The position numbers and the translations under genes are program-made. A DNA stretch of 64,000 bases from Delphinapterus leucas (lineage: Eukaryota; Chordata; Mammalia; Artiodactyla; Monodontidae): contig NW_022098023.1 in NCBI RefSeq assembly GCF_002288925.2, positions 30,100,084 to 30,164,083 of the forward strand, written 5' to 3'. Under the pieces are notes generated by a model. It saw only the letters and a list, made by a program, of their open reading frames with translations, ran no database searches and was not told the DNA's origin. Below are positions 12,331-25,310 of the stretch, one piece after another (within the stretch, counting starts at the first letter, position 1; the number at the start of each line of letters is the position of its first letter).

Positions 12331-13480
12331 CCTTAGAGCTATAGGCTCTATAAGCACGTGGTCTGCAACTTCAGTATCATATGGTGATAGTTTTATCAGA
12401 TGTTTTGCCATAGCATGAGTCACCACCGTTCCCATCCACAGTATCCTCACCACCTGTTGCCTGACTGCCAGTGCCTCCTGTTACACGTTTTATTCCAGTA
12501 GCATCTCACTTTTAGGTACAAATTATGTGTTAGGTTATCAGCTGCTGTGGTAGTAATCCCAAAATGATGATGGTTTAAATTAGACAAAATTATTTATCAT
12601 GTCCGAGCTGTTTGTTCTTCTTGAAGACATCAAGGACATACACTTCTATCTTATAACTCTACTATTCTTACTGTACAGCTTCTTCAACGAGTTCAGGGTG
12701 GTTGTACCAACTCCTGGCTTCACACACAAACTCCACTAGAAGGGATGCTTTAAGGGCACGATCCAGAAGTTGCCCTCATCTGGCAACAACCCATATGACT
12801 GTGGACAAGAGAACAGATAAATAAAGAGTGGTATGTTTTCACAATGGAATATTGTACTGAGAGAAAATTAATGAGCAAAAAGTATACACAACATCATAAA
12901 TTAATCTTAGTAACATAATACTGAATATATGTATGTAAAAACGTAAAGATAAATAAATAAAGGGAATGAAAAGCAAAACCAAGGTGATTGGTCACCTCTA
13001 GGTTTCAAGACAGGGAGAAGTTAGAGGCAGGATAGAAGAGGAATCCACAGTAGATGTAAATTACTGGTAATGTCCAATTATTCATGTTGGGAAATAAGTT
13101 CATGGTGTTTATTATATCATTAAATAAACACATAAAATACATTAAAATAAAAGAGAGCTAGGTTTAGACCAATGATGAAAGGGTGCCACAAGCCAAGAAC
13201 TACAATTAAATGATTAATCCAGTATTCGTCTGTGCTTCTGAAGTAATAACAAACAAACAAACATGGAGTAAACCTATGATACATAGCATTTTGCTAGATG
13301 ATGTAGTTGGGTCTACTACTCCAACATCTCAAGAAACTCAATCTGTCCAATGATCTTGCCTCAGGAGGAATGATTCATGCTGACCAAATTCAGTGAAGAT
13401 GGGTATATAACTCAAAATATTTATTTATTAATTTAAACTGAAAATATAATGGCTAAGTAGTCTATAGTAGTTATATTGTT
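12331..13480 (+). repeat. Old L1 ORF2 end (12,735-13,165) in intergenic DNA
   Basis: About 12735-13165 reads as the sense 3' end of an old L1 ORF2 ('gcaacaacccatatgactgtgg', 'aatggaatattgtactgag'), followed by an A-rich tail. The flanking bases show nothing supported, except that 12520-12720 may be another ancient repeat. Confidence 0.55.
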
Positions 13481-13625
13481 CGTTCATTCAACCAATATTT
13501 ATTGAACATCTCTGAAGTGTCAGACACTTTGCTAATCACTTGGCATATAGTGGTGAACAGAAAGTTTTCACAGGGCTTATAATCTATTGGGGGAGTCAGA
13601 TATTTAATAACTAATAATAAAAGTC
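13480..13625 (-). repeat. L2 3' end, antisense
   Basis: The sequence 'ttcattcaaccaatatttattgaacatc', followed by a 'cagacactttgctaa' block and a 'ggggagtcagatatttaat' block, is the reverse complement of the L2 3' terminus. Confidence 0.65.
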
Positions 13626-13679
13626 AGCGGGTCAGCCTATTACACAATGTGGTAGAGTGGAGAATTTTTTATCCATTAA

Positions 13680-13860
13680 AAAATATATATTTATTTATTT
13701 GGCTGTGCCAGGTCTTAGTTGTGGCACATGGGATCTTTAGTTGTGGCATGCAGACTCTTAGTTGCAGCATGTGGGATCTAGTTCCCTGACCAGCGATTGA
13801 ACCCGGGCCCCCTGCATTGGGAGTGCAGAGTCTTAGCCAGTGGACCACCAGGGAAGTCCC
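13680..13860 (-). repeat. CHR-family SINE (short ancestral type)
   Basis: Antisense copy of the shorter CHR type whose head reads GGACTTCCCTGGTGGTCCACTGG and contains 'gaacccgggccccctgcattggg'. It lacks the long middle blocks seen at 2.8 and 9.5 kb. Confidence 0.8.
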
Positions 13861-15812
13861 CCTATTACCCATTTTGAAGACTGAACAAATTGAGTTAGTT
13901 ATGTGACTTTGGGCAGGAGGTCTTCATGCCTTCCTGGCAGGATTTCATCACTGCTGTGGACCAGTGACAGCTGTGTCTCCCGTTCGTCTCTTTCCAGTAA
14001 GTAAATAAATAAGTAAATGAGATTGAATTCTTCCTTGTGTTCTCCTGTCTCTGCACCACCAATGTGTGTTGGGTGTGTAGGGGGTGGGCAGATATATTGA
14101 CTTTTGGTTCCAACATGGACCTGTATTTGGATATGATCGAGACAACTGTGCATCAAATGGAGATCGTGCACTTTGATAAAGATTTTTGAAATTTGTCAGC
14201 TTTCTGTCTTATTTGTCCTTTTATGGGCAGTAAGTGGCAGAATTACTATTTTACAATTAAAATTGCTGGCTCTCTTAAAATTAGAGACTAACATAATATT
14301 TGAAATGAAACAAAATACCACTTTTATTTGATAATATACATTCCTTAAGAATCTCCCAAATATAAAAACATTGTTATGTATTACCTATCTTGTGGTCATT
14401 TTTGATGCAACAAACAAACTTTAGTAGTATTACAGTGCTTAAAATTACAGGTTGATTGATTGTTCAATATACAGTGATTTAAAGTTTTATATTGAGCTAA
14501 ATAAGTAATGAAAAATGTTCTTAAAATCCTGAAGTGCTGGCGGTAGGTAATAAAAATTTTAAGACAAGCTTTTTTTACAGTGAAATTTTCAACTGACTGC
14601 AGGTACTATTTTCTTGTTCCAAATGAAACATTTAACAAATAAGTGATGTGAGCAGTTTTATACATTTCTATTAATTTCTATTAATTCATTCAAAGAGATA
14701 TCGGTACCCCCAAGTTCATCGCATAGTCTAAACATTACGTGCTCAGAACAAATGTGTAGTGTTTTCTGTGTGTGGGAATAAAAGTGCCTGTGGATATTTG
14801 AAGGCCAGAGGGGCAACCCCAGGCAGAAGTGACCAGCTATTTCCTCAGCTGTAAAACAGGGATAACAACTCCTGGGGTTGCTGTGAAAACTGAACACCAT
14901 ATGTAAAACATAGTAGACCCTGAAAACATATTAACACTCCTTGAGAAATGCAAATCAGAAGGGCGCTTAATGAACTTGAAACCAGAGAAAGGGGAATTAT
15001 AATGGGCCCACCTTTATGGATGAGGTGTATCTGTCCAGGAGGCCAAAGTACATCTGACCGCCGGTCCATCTAGTGCTTAGTGATAAATTGACTAATTTTC
15101 ATTTTCCAGTATTAACTGCTTGCCCCTTTTTTTCGCTCTTCTTTCTTTAGACATGTTACATATTCAATCCTTTTCTTCCTTCCTTTATGGCTTACCTGAA
15201 AACTTTTGAAATGTCTGGCAATAATACCTGCAATAAGAGAGTTAGAAAAACACTGGGGAAGTTAGGACACATTAAAATAAGAGTAGGAAAATAGTATAGC
15301 CAAGTTCAGTGCAGAGAAACATACGCATAGAATACTATCCTGTACAATGGTTTAGATTGGGTTGCAAATAACTGTTCATCTTCTAAAGTTAAAAAAACAA
15401 AACAAACCAGAAAAACAACCCCCAACCACTCATGAGAGGCATGGTAAGATCAAGGTAAAACATATAGTTCAAGATACACCTAATTTAGTTAAAAGAGATC
15501 TGAATTTTGTCTATGGGTCCTGTCTGATACAGAGGGTACTCTACAATGGGTCAGATGTGATCTTGGGCAACGTCATGACAACAACTAGAAGAGAATTCCT
15601 TATTAATGGTCTGTAAGGTTGACTACACCATTGTAACCAAAATCAGAACAAGGTATAATTACAATCAATTGTACAGATTTCTTGATTTACAATGCTTAGG
15701 AAATCCTTAAGTTTTCATTAGTAATGCATTTAGAAGCTATATCTTATGTTGAGGTGCACATTATTAATCCTCAAATTAAGTGATTCTTTTAAAAGTAGAT
15801 TAGGGGATTGTG
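13861..15812. other. Intergenic with one MIR
   Basis: A sense MIR-like core lies at about 14825-14935 ('tttcctcagctgtaaaacagggataa' type block followed by 'tgaaaac'). No exon or RNA gene was recognised in the rest. The minus-strand frames at 13895-14171 overlap each other and resemble nothing known. Confidence 0.45.
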
Positions 15813-16325
15813 TTGGGACCACCCTCAGTTTTGGTCATTCATTAGGAGCACTCACGAGACTCAGCATGTAGTCACACTGATGGCGATAGTTAATTACAGT
15901 GAAAGGGTACAAAGTGTAAGCAGCAAAGAGGAAAGGCACATGGGGCTAAATCTGGGGTAAACATATGCAAGCTTCCAAGATTCCTCTCCCGGGGGAGTCA
16001 TGCAGGATGTGCTTAATCTCTCACCCAACAAGTTGTGACAAATTGTGTGAAATGTTGCCAACCAAGAAAGCTCACTAGAGACTCAATACCCAGATTTTTT
16101 TATTGGGAGCTTATCATATAGGCACCCCTGCCTGTCATGTACCCGAATTTCAGACTCCCAGAAGGGATGCAGTGGGTTCCATAACTACATTGTTTGTACA
16201 AACAATTTAGGCACAGTGAGCCACTCATATCAGTCAATGGTGGGAACGCTCCTGGAATCCAAGTTCCCAGATGCCAACCAAGGGCCAACCTTGTCAGCTG
16301 GCCTTTTTAAGTATAAGCAGGAGTG
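15813..16325 (-). mobile_element. Solo LTR of a class I endogenous retrovirus
   Basis: Read on the minus strand, the segment has a U3-like part, a CCCAATAAAAAAAT block (about 16095), and a long downstream part with 'tttgctgctta', 'ccctttcactgtaat' and a terminal 'ggtggtcccaacaca'. This is the layout of a well-known mammalian ERV1 LTR family. No internal gag, pol or env sequence adjoins it, so it is a solitary LTR. The exact MER name is not certain. An LTR can carry promoter and polyadenylation signals, but nothing here shows use. Confidence 0.65.
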
Positions 16326-18399
16326 CTGTTAACTCTTTTCCACACAGGGATAATTAAACACATCTAAAAAGTATAGAGGTAACTTGCTAAATAGCTTCTT
16401 ATATATTGCCTAAAGAAGTAATCTACTTGCTTTTGTGCTAATTCATTAATATTAATTCTCATGAAATGAATGATGCTAGTATAAATTTAGCCTATACATT
16501 CTACTGTACTGATGAAGAATTTCAGAGTTTAAGTATTAAGGTTTTCAAATTTGAATAAGAATCTCAGGTGCCACCATTTAAATGGAATTTGACTGTTTCA
16601 CCTGTCATTCTCAAATGAGTGTGCTGATTTTACTAGTCCTGTATTTGATAAGGGGGTCTGCTAGCTATTGATCTGACCACCATTTCATAGCACACAGAAA
16701 TACTGACTATTACAAATCGCATAGCTTGATTAACTTGATCCTGATTTACACTCTTGAATTCCAAGTACCATAGGAGAAAATAGCTATTAATCTTTGGCTA
16801 GTTACTATTTCAGCATATGAAGAACATTTGTTAAAGAAAAGCACTTACATGTCTCATTGTGTTTCACACTTCTGTGCCAAGGTAAAGGGCAAAGGAATAT
16901 TTAAGATGTGCTATTAAAGAACTGTTATTATCAAGAACATAACGGCAGGGTGTAGGCAGATTGTAGATTCTAAGCCATGATGACTAAGCAACAGGTTGGA
17001 GGAATTCAGACAGATAATTACGTTCTGGCCCATAGGAGTTTCCAAATGAATGGCAGGGCAAATGGGAAGCCCTAGAGAAGCAGACTGTTTACTGTCTCCT
17101 TCCAACATGTGCAAACCCTGTCATGCTGTAGAAGCAGCAGCTTAGTTTGGGGGATGAGGAAAGACAGTATATTTTATTTCTTGCTAAAAACACCACTCAT
17201 AGTTGGGCATGAAAAACCCCTTGCTTTCTAGTATAGACATCTAACCATTCATCATTTATATACTTGGTGTCTCCTCTGTAGCACATATACCAAGAACCAA
17301 GGATACTGAGGTGAATGAAATTGATCATGCCCTTGAGGAGGTAAGTTTTTTTGTGGCAGTGGTTTTCAGTACTATAGGGTGACTACAAATCAGCTGAGGA
17401 GTTTGTTCCTACCCATAAACATTTAGATATTGATCAGGGAAAGATTAGCTATTTATTAATAATTGTTGGAGTTGGGTGATGTGTATATTTGGGATTGTTA
17501 TAACATTGTCTTTTTTATTTGTGTGAAAATTTCCATATAACTTATTTTTTATATCCTGAGAATTTACCATGTTTTATTAAAAAGTCAAAAGATGTTAGTA
17601 TCTTTAGTTTACAAATATATTTGTTCCTTCTCCAAGATGGGAGACCAAGATACATCATAGAGCAATTCTTATCATATAGCTGGCCTCAATCATACATACT
17701 GCCATAATTAAAGTATACTTTGAGCCAGATAATGTGCTTTTTTTACTTTGATTTGTGATACATGAATTGGTAAGCGGTTTGTTCCATAATAGGCAGTAAA
17801 GGAAGCTTGTTTGACTCCAACAAATTTCTAAAAGTAGTTTTACATGCAAATCATTAGGAAAAACTAACTTGACTAAAACATTTAAAACATTTAAAAAGAA
17901 ATTGACAATAAGACTGAGGGATATGTAAGGTGAACAGAATAAATAATCTAAACATTAAAACTCTCCCAAGTCATGGTGTACATCTGAAGATAGGAATTAT
18001 ACTCTAGTATATGTGAAACATGAATAAAGTTGTAAAATAATAAAATCAAGTGATCATCTTTTTAAAATACCTTATTATAAATTATGTGCTAGTTGTTAAA
18101 ACTTCAAATAGTAAAACTGAGTATTGAATGAATGAATGGATGCATAAATAAATAAATAGGTGGTTTTCTTTAGCCTCAGTTTAAAAGTCACATATCTAAT
18201 TGTTCATCAGAAATGACCTTTTGGTTTCCACAAAGTTTTTCTTTTAATTTGAGTCTTTTTAAAAAGCTGGAAGACCCCAAAATACTACATGTACATTCTC
18301 CAGTGTCAATAATTGGCTAGAGCTGAGTAGTAACTACCCCCTTTAAGATGGAGTCTGAATTCTTACATGCACGCGTACGTGCCTGAGATTCTGTACATC
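16326..18399. other. Intergenic, mostly featureless
   Basis: About 17240-17345 resembles an antisense L2 3' end ('catttatatacttggtgtctcctctgt' type text). The rest is AT-rich DNA with no recognised gene, RNA or young repeat. Confidence 0.45.
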
Positions 18400-19070
18400 T
18401 TGAATGTTCACAACAGTTTCTGTATGTTCCTTATACTTAAATGTCAGTTTGCATGGATATAAAACCCTTAGCTCACATTTTCTTGCCTTGAGTGTTTTGC
18501 ATATGTTACTCCATTGTCTTCAGTCATAAAGGGTTGCTGTAAAAAGATCTGATGACAATTTGATATCACTTCCCTTATAAATGATTTGTGTGTTTTGGTC
18601 TAGATACAAAATGAATACTTAAAGTTTTTCTTTAAAATTCATTAGTTTTACTAAAATAAGTCTTGATGTTGGTCATTTTGGATTAGTTTTTCCAGGTACA
18701 TAGTGTGCTTTTCAAGATGTATGTTCAAGTTTTTGTTTATTTTTTTTACTTCAGGAAAATTTTGTTGGATTATAGGCTTTTAATATTTGTTCTGTTCCAT
18801 TGATTTGGTTCTCTTCTTTGGGCACTTCTGGTATGCATCTGTAGGAACTTCTCTGACTGTTTTCTATACCTGTCACTTTCTCTCAAATCCTTTTCAACTC
18901 TTCATTACTTTTTGAATTTTAACATTTTCTTCCTTTTGATCTTCTATTTCTGTCATTATTTGTTGTTTTTATTTGTTCTTGTGTTTCTTATATATGCTTC
19001 CTTAAAAATTTTTAAATTATTTCCTGAGTTCTCTCATTTTTTTCTCTACATAAACTTTTTGTATCACTAA
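18400..19070 (-). repeat. Old L1 ORF1 region, antisense
   Basis: T-rich text with blocks such as 'tttggttctcttctttgggcacttctgg', 'atttctgtcattatttg' and 'tcctgagttctctcattttt' matches the antisense of the ORF1 coiled-coil region of ancient L1 elements. No intact frame remains. Confidence 0.55.
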
Positions 19071-19526
19071 ATAAAGCACATTTATATACGAGGAAAACTC
19101 CTAAGCCCAAATGGTGAAGTACCCACTGCTGCAATGAATGCTTGCCACGGGCACGTTAACTCCAAAGAGCAGAGACTGCAAGATACTTAAAACTCTCTAA
19201 ACTAGAGAGAGAGCAGAAGACTGGCTGAAAGTCATACAACGATTGTCAGATCTCCTCTACCTCATGCTCAAAACCACCGAAGATGGTATAATAACTTCTA
19301 GAATTAGTGTCATGTTCCTGTTTGTTCAAGTGAGTTTTCTCCTGATCTTAATGATTAGAACAAAGGCAAGAGCTACAGAAGAGGCATTCCATTGATAAAT
19401 ATAGAACAATATCAGAACATCAAAGAGGAGGTAACATAGAAAATCTTGTTTTTTCAAATATCAGGTGCTTTCATATTGTAGTCGTATAGCAGTGGAGTAA
19501 GCTCCACCTCTCAAAGGCTTAATTCA
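19071..19526. other. Intergenic, unassigned
   Basis: No gene or repeat family recognised. With 19857-20640 it may be one older element or retrocopy on the minus strand split by the SINE at 19527, but I could not identify it. Confidence 0.3.
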
Positions 19527-19845
19527 GGGCTTCCCTGGTGTCACGGTGGTTAAGAATCCGCCTGCCAGTGCAGGGGACACAGGTTCGAGCCCTGGTCCAG
19601 GAAGATCCCACATGCCACGGAGCAAGTAGGCCCGTGTGTCACAACTACTGAGCCTGTGAGCCACAACTACTGAGCCCATGTGCTGCAACTACTGAAGCCT
19701 ACGCACCTAGAGCAACAAGAGAAGCCACCACAATGCAAAGCCCGCCCACTGCAATGAATAGTAGCCCCCACTCGCCACAACTAGAGAAAGCTCTCATGCA
19801 GCAATGAAGACCCAATAGAGCCAAAAATAAATTAAAAAAAAAAAA
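19527..19845 (+). repeat. CHR-family SINE (long type), sense
   Basis: Full sense copy starting GGGCTTCCCTGGTGTCACGG and ending in AAATTAAAAAAAAAAAA. An imperfect TSD, GGCTTAATTCA before and GGCTTAATCCA after, shows retroposition. Confidence 0.9.
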
Positions 19846-19856
19846 GGGCTTAATCC

Positions 19857-22470
19857 AAAAACTTTCTGTTGGTATCACACCAAACGAGGTTCACTGTACT
19901 TTGGCATCCTTCTTGAACTGTGAGATCCAGCTGGCTTTTTAGGGTGTTGGAAACCTTTATTCTGTGATCTCCATCATGGATTTCAAAATGGCCAGCTATT
20001 TACTCAGACAGGTAGCCACCTTGATCAATTTAGACATCGGCATCATTTTTTGGTGGCAGTTTTATATATAAGGATTTCTTTTTGCACTTCAACCTCTACC
20101 AGCAGGGAGTCTCGATTCCTGTAAGGAAGAGTCGTTAGGGGCTATAGCAACAAGTACAAACCCTGGAGGACCAGTGCTTACAGCCTCACTCGGTGCCTGG
20201 TTGTACTTTTACCACCTTGCTAAGTGTATTTTGCTTTACTTAGGTCTGTAATATGGTCATTTCTCGGCTCAGAGGACTTTTGAACTTGCTTTGATTTGTC
20301 ACGGTGGACATTTCCTTTTGCTGCACAAACTGCATTTCTTTCTTTTCATAATAATCTCTAATTTTGAGTCTTTGTTTGCACAAGATAACTTTTCTCAACC
20401 TTTTACCTTTTCTTTGTTGTTGCCTCTCTTTCTTCTGCTTTCTCACTGGCTTTTGTTCAATGAAAGCTACCATGTGCTTAGGCTCATGGCAAAGGCAGAG
20501 TTAGCCTAGAGCATAATGGGCTCAGGTTGAGCATAATGGGCTCACTGGGCTTCAACTTTGAAGGGCCAGATGAAAGAAATGGCAGAGAGAAACTCAACAA
20601 AGGTCTCAGCTTCCTTGCTTTATAACCCCAGATTCTGGTTTTGCTATTTTTGAGTTTCTCTAATGCTGATTTATGTTATTCTTTCATAGCTTCTATACTT
20701 CTTAATTTCTTTTAACTTATTTTGAAATATTAGATTTTATAGTTTCACATTTGGTTGCCATATCTTTTCGAAGTGTTTTTGTCATGGTTTGTGGGGATTT
20801 TATTCTGCCTCTTATTCTCCTTTTAATGATAATAATTTTGCATGGTACTTGGCCAAATTTTTCTATTGCTTATTTTGTAAATAAGTTTCCCTTTACTTTT
20901 TATGAGAGAGGAGGGTCCAAAGAGATGGATTTTCTAGCTTCCCTGTTCCAGGACTTCTGCTGCTGCTGTTTTTGCAAAGTAAGAAGAAAAAATAGCCTCT
21001 TTCGGAGATCTGCCTCTCACTGCCTTTTCTTCTCTTTTTTAAATAGGAAAGCAATGCATCACTCTTAACAAGGGAGAATTACTTTAAAACAGGGAGTATC
21101 ATAATGGGTAGCTGAGAGAAGAGTGGAATTTAATCAAATGCACATATTGAGTTTAATGATCCAAAACAGATGAATAATTCTCCTCTAGAGTTATAGCCAT
21201 AACCATAAAAAACACTGCCTGGTCTAAATAACTTTTTTCATATACATGAGAGCAAAGTGATGAGAAAATTTAGTAACTATATAATCCAGAGATGGTCCCA
21301 CTGCTTCTCAGAGTGCTTTTAATTTCTCAGCCATCACTTTTGTTTCTCTCACCTTCTCCCTCCACATTTGCTGAAAATAAATTCCCTAGGCCACCTTTTT
21401 CAATGTTTTCCTTACATAATCTCAATACTAGATAGTCAGTTATTTGGCAAAGTTTTCTACGAAGCTACATGTTATTCAAGAATTTGTGTTGCATCCTCTA
21501 AAATTTTGTTGAGAACTGACTTAAAATTCCCTAGAGTTTGTCTAAAATACTTTATATACACATCATTTATTGGTTAGGTAATGACTACAATGGACATATA
21601 GTTTATTCATTTTTGTCTTCAACTTTTGTGTTGAACAGAATATTGTACTATTTATCCTTATACAGATTTGGGAGTTCTTCAGACTGTTGTAACAAAACTG
21701 CCTATCTTATGACTATTTTCTCTTTGGGGGGGCGTGTTAGGCTTTCTGTGTTATAACCTAATAGAGTTTCCTTGTTGAGGCCATGGGCTAAGGTCATATT
21801 AAGGTAGATTTCAAGCAGGATCTCCTCTCAAAGGGAGAGATCCTTTCCATCATCAGGTACTTGGGTGAGTAGAGGGAATGAAGTCCTTAGGACTTAAGCA
21901 GGCCAGAGCAGGGTCTTGAGGGCAAAATGACTCAAGCTCTGTGTGAAGAGACTGGATAGACAATGAAGTAGGCTTAGCCCCCTTCTTAGACCTTACACCC
22001 AGTTTGCTCCTTTGAAGGTTAGTGGGTGCCTTGGTGGTAGGGTCAGTATCTGGCTAGGCAGGTCTCAGAATTGTAATGAGCTACGAAAAGTGTCCTCAAG
22101 TGGAACCGTGGAACATTTTCCTGGTTAGGAGGCAGAATTGTCCAAGGTCATGGACTCCCAGGGAGCTCTCTACGAAATCTGGTGGAACAGTGCCAGGAAA
22201 ACATGAGGGAAAAAATATTGAAGACTGTGGCTAAGAGTTTCAAGTGAGGGAGGAACAGGGAAAGATGCCAGATGATGGTGAGTTCGCCTGATTCAGCCCT
22301 GAGGCCCTGTACAGGGAGTATATACGCTGGGCAACCTTTTTCACGAGCCACCACGCATACTGCAGAGGCTGGCAGCTGCTTAAAGGAGCTTCTCTCTGAA
22401 GCATCCTTTCAGAACACAAGAGACTATTCGTAAACCTTTTTCATTCTTCTCAGTCCTTCCAATCTACCAC
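19857..22470. other. Intergenic, unassigned
   Basis: A minus-strand frame at 20240-20473 (77 codons) is Lys/Gln/Arg-rich and looks coiled-coil-like, but matches nothing I know. The T-rich region 20640-21070 may be a decayed antisense L1. No exon structure, promoter or RNA gene is supported. Confidence 0.35.
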
Positions 22471-24139
22471 TCCCCAGATTTTATTTTATTTTTCTCAGAT
22501 GATCTCATCTTCATTTCACAGAGAAAATAGAAATCATCTAATGGAACTTTCTCAAATTCTTGACCCCACATCTACCAAATGAACTGCATCCACACTCATG
22601 TCCTCATTTTTTGCCTTTTTGATGGAAGAGATATGGTGCCTCCTATCTACAGACAGTTTCTTCACTTGGTTTCTGGATTAAATACCTCATTTCTTATAAA
22701 GAAATTTCATGTTCCATTCGTTGATTAACTGTTGTCTCTTTTGTAGATTCAGCTTCTCTCACTCCATTCATTTCTCCCCGATAGCATTTTACTGTGCTCA
22801 ATACTCTCTACCAGTTAAAAACCAACTAAATGGAACCAAACTGAAAAACAGACCCCTGTCCCCCACTCCCTCCTTCAGCTACTAGTCTTTATTCTTCTCT
22901 TTAGAGCCAAGCATCTCTAAAATGTTGCCTATATTTAGCATTTTAATGTCTGCATCTCTCATTTATTCTGCTTCTGCTCTTACTAAAAGTATGTTCTCTG
23001 TGGTCACCAATAACGTGCATGTGGCTAAAAATGGAATGGAACCATTTCATTCTTCACCTTATTTGATCTGTATGCAGCATGTAAAAATGTGGACCACTTC
23101 TTTTTTCACTGGGTTTCTATGACACCACATTCTTCCGATGTCTCTGGTTTATCCTTCTTAGTCTTTTTGCGTGCTACATTTTGGTCTGCATTTCCCTTAA
23201 ATGTTGATGTTCTTCCGGGCTTCCTAGGCATCTTTCCTTCTCATTGTCAGTGCTCTGTGGTTGATGTCATCAGCTCTTCAGACTGAAATTATCATCCATA
23301 TCATGTAAGAAAAATGCTTTGACATTGTGTTTAGACATGAAGTTGTTGGAATCAAAAAGATTATCTTGTTTAAATAGGTCTATAAGGAGAAAGCCAAAAT
23401 AAATGTGTTAATGAATCCTTATTAGCAATCGATTTCATGCTGATTGGGAACATATTACAGCATAGGTGTGTAGAGTCAATTCTTACAACAAACATTCTAA
23501 CAGATACAGTTTCATGCAATGCTGATGTAATTCATAAATACATTATCATAACAAACATGAAAAACAAACTTTGTAGTATCTATTTTCTTGAGTTAATGTT
23601 ACATTTTGGAGGAGATGATGATGACTATGACAATGATTATGATAATTCTTTTGTAATTACAAGTAGAATATCACAAAAAAGGTTCTCTTTGTCCTTCTCA
23701 GCAGACTGTCCAGAGATTCATATTTATGACACAGAAACTGCATATATAAATTCAACATGGCCTCCTCCCCACCTGGCTAGTGCTATACATTCTTCTGCAT
23801 TTTTGATACCTGAATTATAAATGTTATTAAATCTTCTCCTTTACCTAAAACCTGTGCTACTTATTTTGCATTTGCTTGTCTGGATACACTCTGCCCTTCT
23901 CTCCCTTGCCTTATGCCTTGGAAAACTGTCCTCTGAGGACTATATCACTTGTGCCCCTTTGGCTTGTCCAGTGGCATGTATACCAGCTGGAGATATAGCA
24001 CAAGAGGAGAGCAAGGTCAGGGCATTTCTTCCCTGCCTGCTCTGTGCTCTGTGCCATATCTCTGGCAGTAGCTGTGTTCCTCCCCAACTATACGTTCTGC
24101 TGGGCAGTGCCTCCCTCTAGGTTCCATTAACGCTGTTTC

Positions 24140-24324
24140 TTGGGGACTTCCCTCGTGGTCCAGTGGCTAAGCCTCCATGCTCCCAATGCAGGGGGCCCGG
24201 GTTCGATCCCTGGTCAGGGAACTGGATCCCACAGGTATGCCGCAACTAAAGATCCTGCGTGCCTCAACTAAGACCCGATGCAGGCAAAATAAATAAATAA
24301 TAAATATTTTAAAACAAAACAAAA
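24140..24324 (+). repeat. CHR-family SINE (short ancestral type), sense
   Basis: It starts GGGGACTTCCCTCGTGGTCC, has 'gggcccgggttcgatccctgg' as tRNA box-B-like text, and an AAATAAATAAATAA tail. An 11-bp TSD with one mismatch (AACGCTGTTTC/AACACTGTTTC) flanks it. Confidence 0.85.
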
Positions 24325-24734
24325 AACACTGTTTCCTACTCTTGACTTTTTAGTCATAGGTGTAATAATGTTTCCCCACTGCTGCAAAGCTCTCAGTGCC
24401 TTGGCATTCCCTGTCCTCCTCAGTTCTGCCCGCTCCTTGTTACTCCTTTCATTAAAGTCTGATTTGAATCCACCTAGGGTGAATTTGTTTTCTTTCTGGG
24501 AACCTGACTTTTATGATAGTGTTGTAAAACTAGCCCAGTGCTCTGCATCCTCAAAAGCACTTGTGTCAGCAATTTTCTGCTTCTGTTAAAGATTCTCATT
24601 GAATAACATTGTCACTTGGGGTCCCAAGATTTTGCTTATATTTCAACCAAAGCTGAAAGTTTGCATTTGTAATTTGGTATTTCATACGTGCTAATGATTC
24701 TCAAATTTATATCTCTAGCCCAGATCTGTCTCCT

Positions 24735-25098
24735 AAATTTTATTTATTTTAATTAATTAATTAATTAATTAATTTATGGCTGTGTTGGGTCTTCGTTGCT
24801 GTGCTTGGGCTTTCTCTAGTTGCAGTGAGCGGGAACTACTCTTCGTTGCAGTGTGTGGGCTTCTCATTGCGGTGGCTTCTCTTGTTGCGGAGTACGGGCT
24901 CTAAGCACATGGGCTTCAGGAGTTGCCGCACGTGGGCTCAGTAGTTGTGGTTCGCAGGCTCTAGAGCTCAGGCTCAGTAGTTGTGGCACACGGGCTTAGT
25001 TGCTCCGCGGCATGTGGGATCTTCCTGGACCAGGGCTCAAACCCGTGTCCCCTGCGTTGGCAGGCGGATTCTTAACCACTGAGCCACCAGGGAAGTCC
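24735..25098 (-). repeat. CHR-family SINE (long type), antisense
   Basis: Full antisense copy, with a (TTAA)n tail at about 24750-24775 and a head ending CCACCAGGGAAGTCC. It is inserted in L2; TGTCTCC is repeated on both sides. Confidence 0.88.
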
Positions 25099-25310
25099 TG
25101 TCTCCCTGGTGAGTTGAACCACATGTTCAACTCCTCTGATTTCTCTGCTCTGATATCCCACAGACACTTAAAATTCCAAATGTCCAATTCCAGTTCATCT
25201 CCTTGTATGTCCTTTGAGCAACTTTCTCAGCCTGTTCCTGCCTGTATAAAGTTAGGAACCCAGAAACTTATTTACGATTGAATAGTCATGTTCCCTATTA
25301 GTCCAGGCTG

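Larger units (their letters stand above)
22480..25310 (+). repeat. Ancient L2 LINE, sense, in pieces
   Basis: Two blocks read as diverged L2 ORF2 in the sense direction. Block 22480-23285 has 'cagatgatctcatcttcatttcacagagaaaatagaa', 'gtggtcaccaataacgtgcatgtggctaaaa' and 'gacaccacattct' type phrases. Block 24660-25310 has 'gattctcaaatttatatctctagcccagatctg' type text, then 'cttctcagcctgttcctg'. Two CHR SINEs are inserted (24140 and 24735), and the part between the blocks, including frames at 23437-24120, is less clear. No intact frame remains. Confidence 0.6.

Noticed and set aside
19527..19600. tRNA gene at SINE heads
   Set aside because: A and B box-like text is present at every CHR copy, but these are SINE promoters and do not fold as functional tRNAs.
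23437..24120. Two adjacent plus-strand frames (127 and 99 codons)
   Set aside because: No recognisable domain, no splice or promoter context, and they sit between ancient L2 pieces; the Asp-rich run comes from a GAT/GAC micro-repeat.
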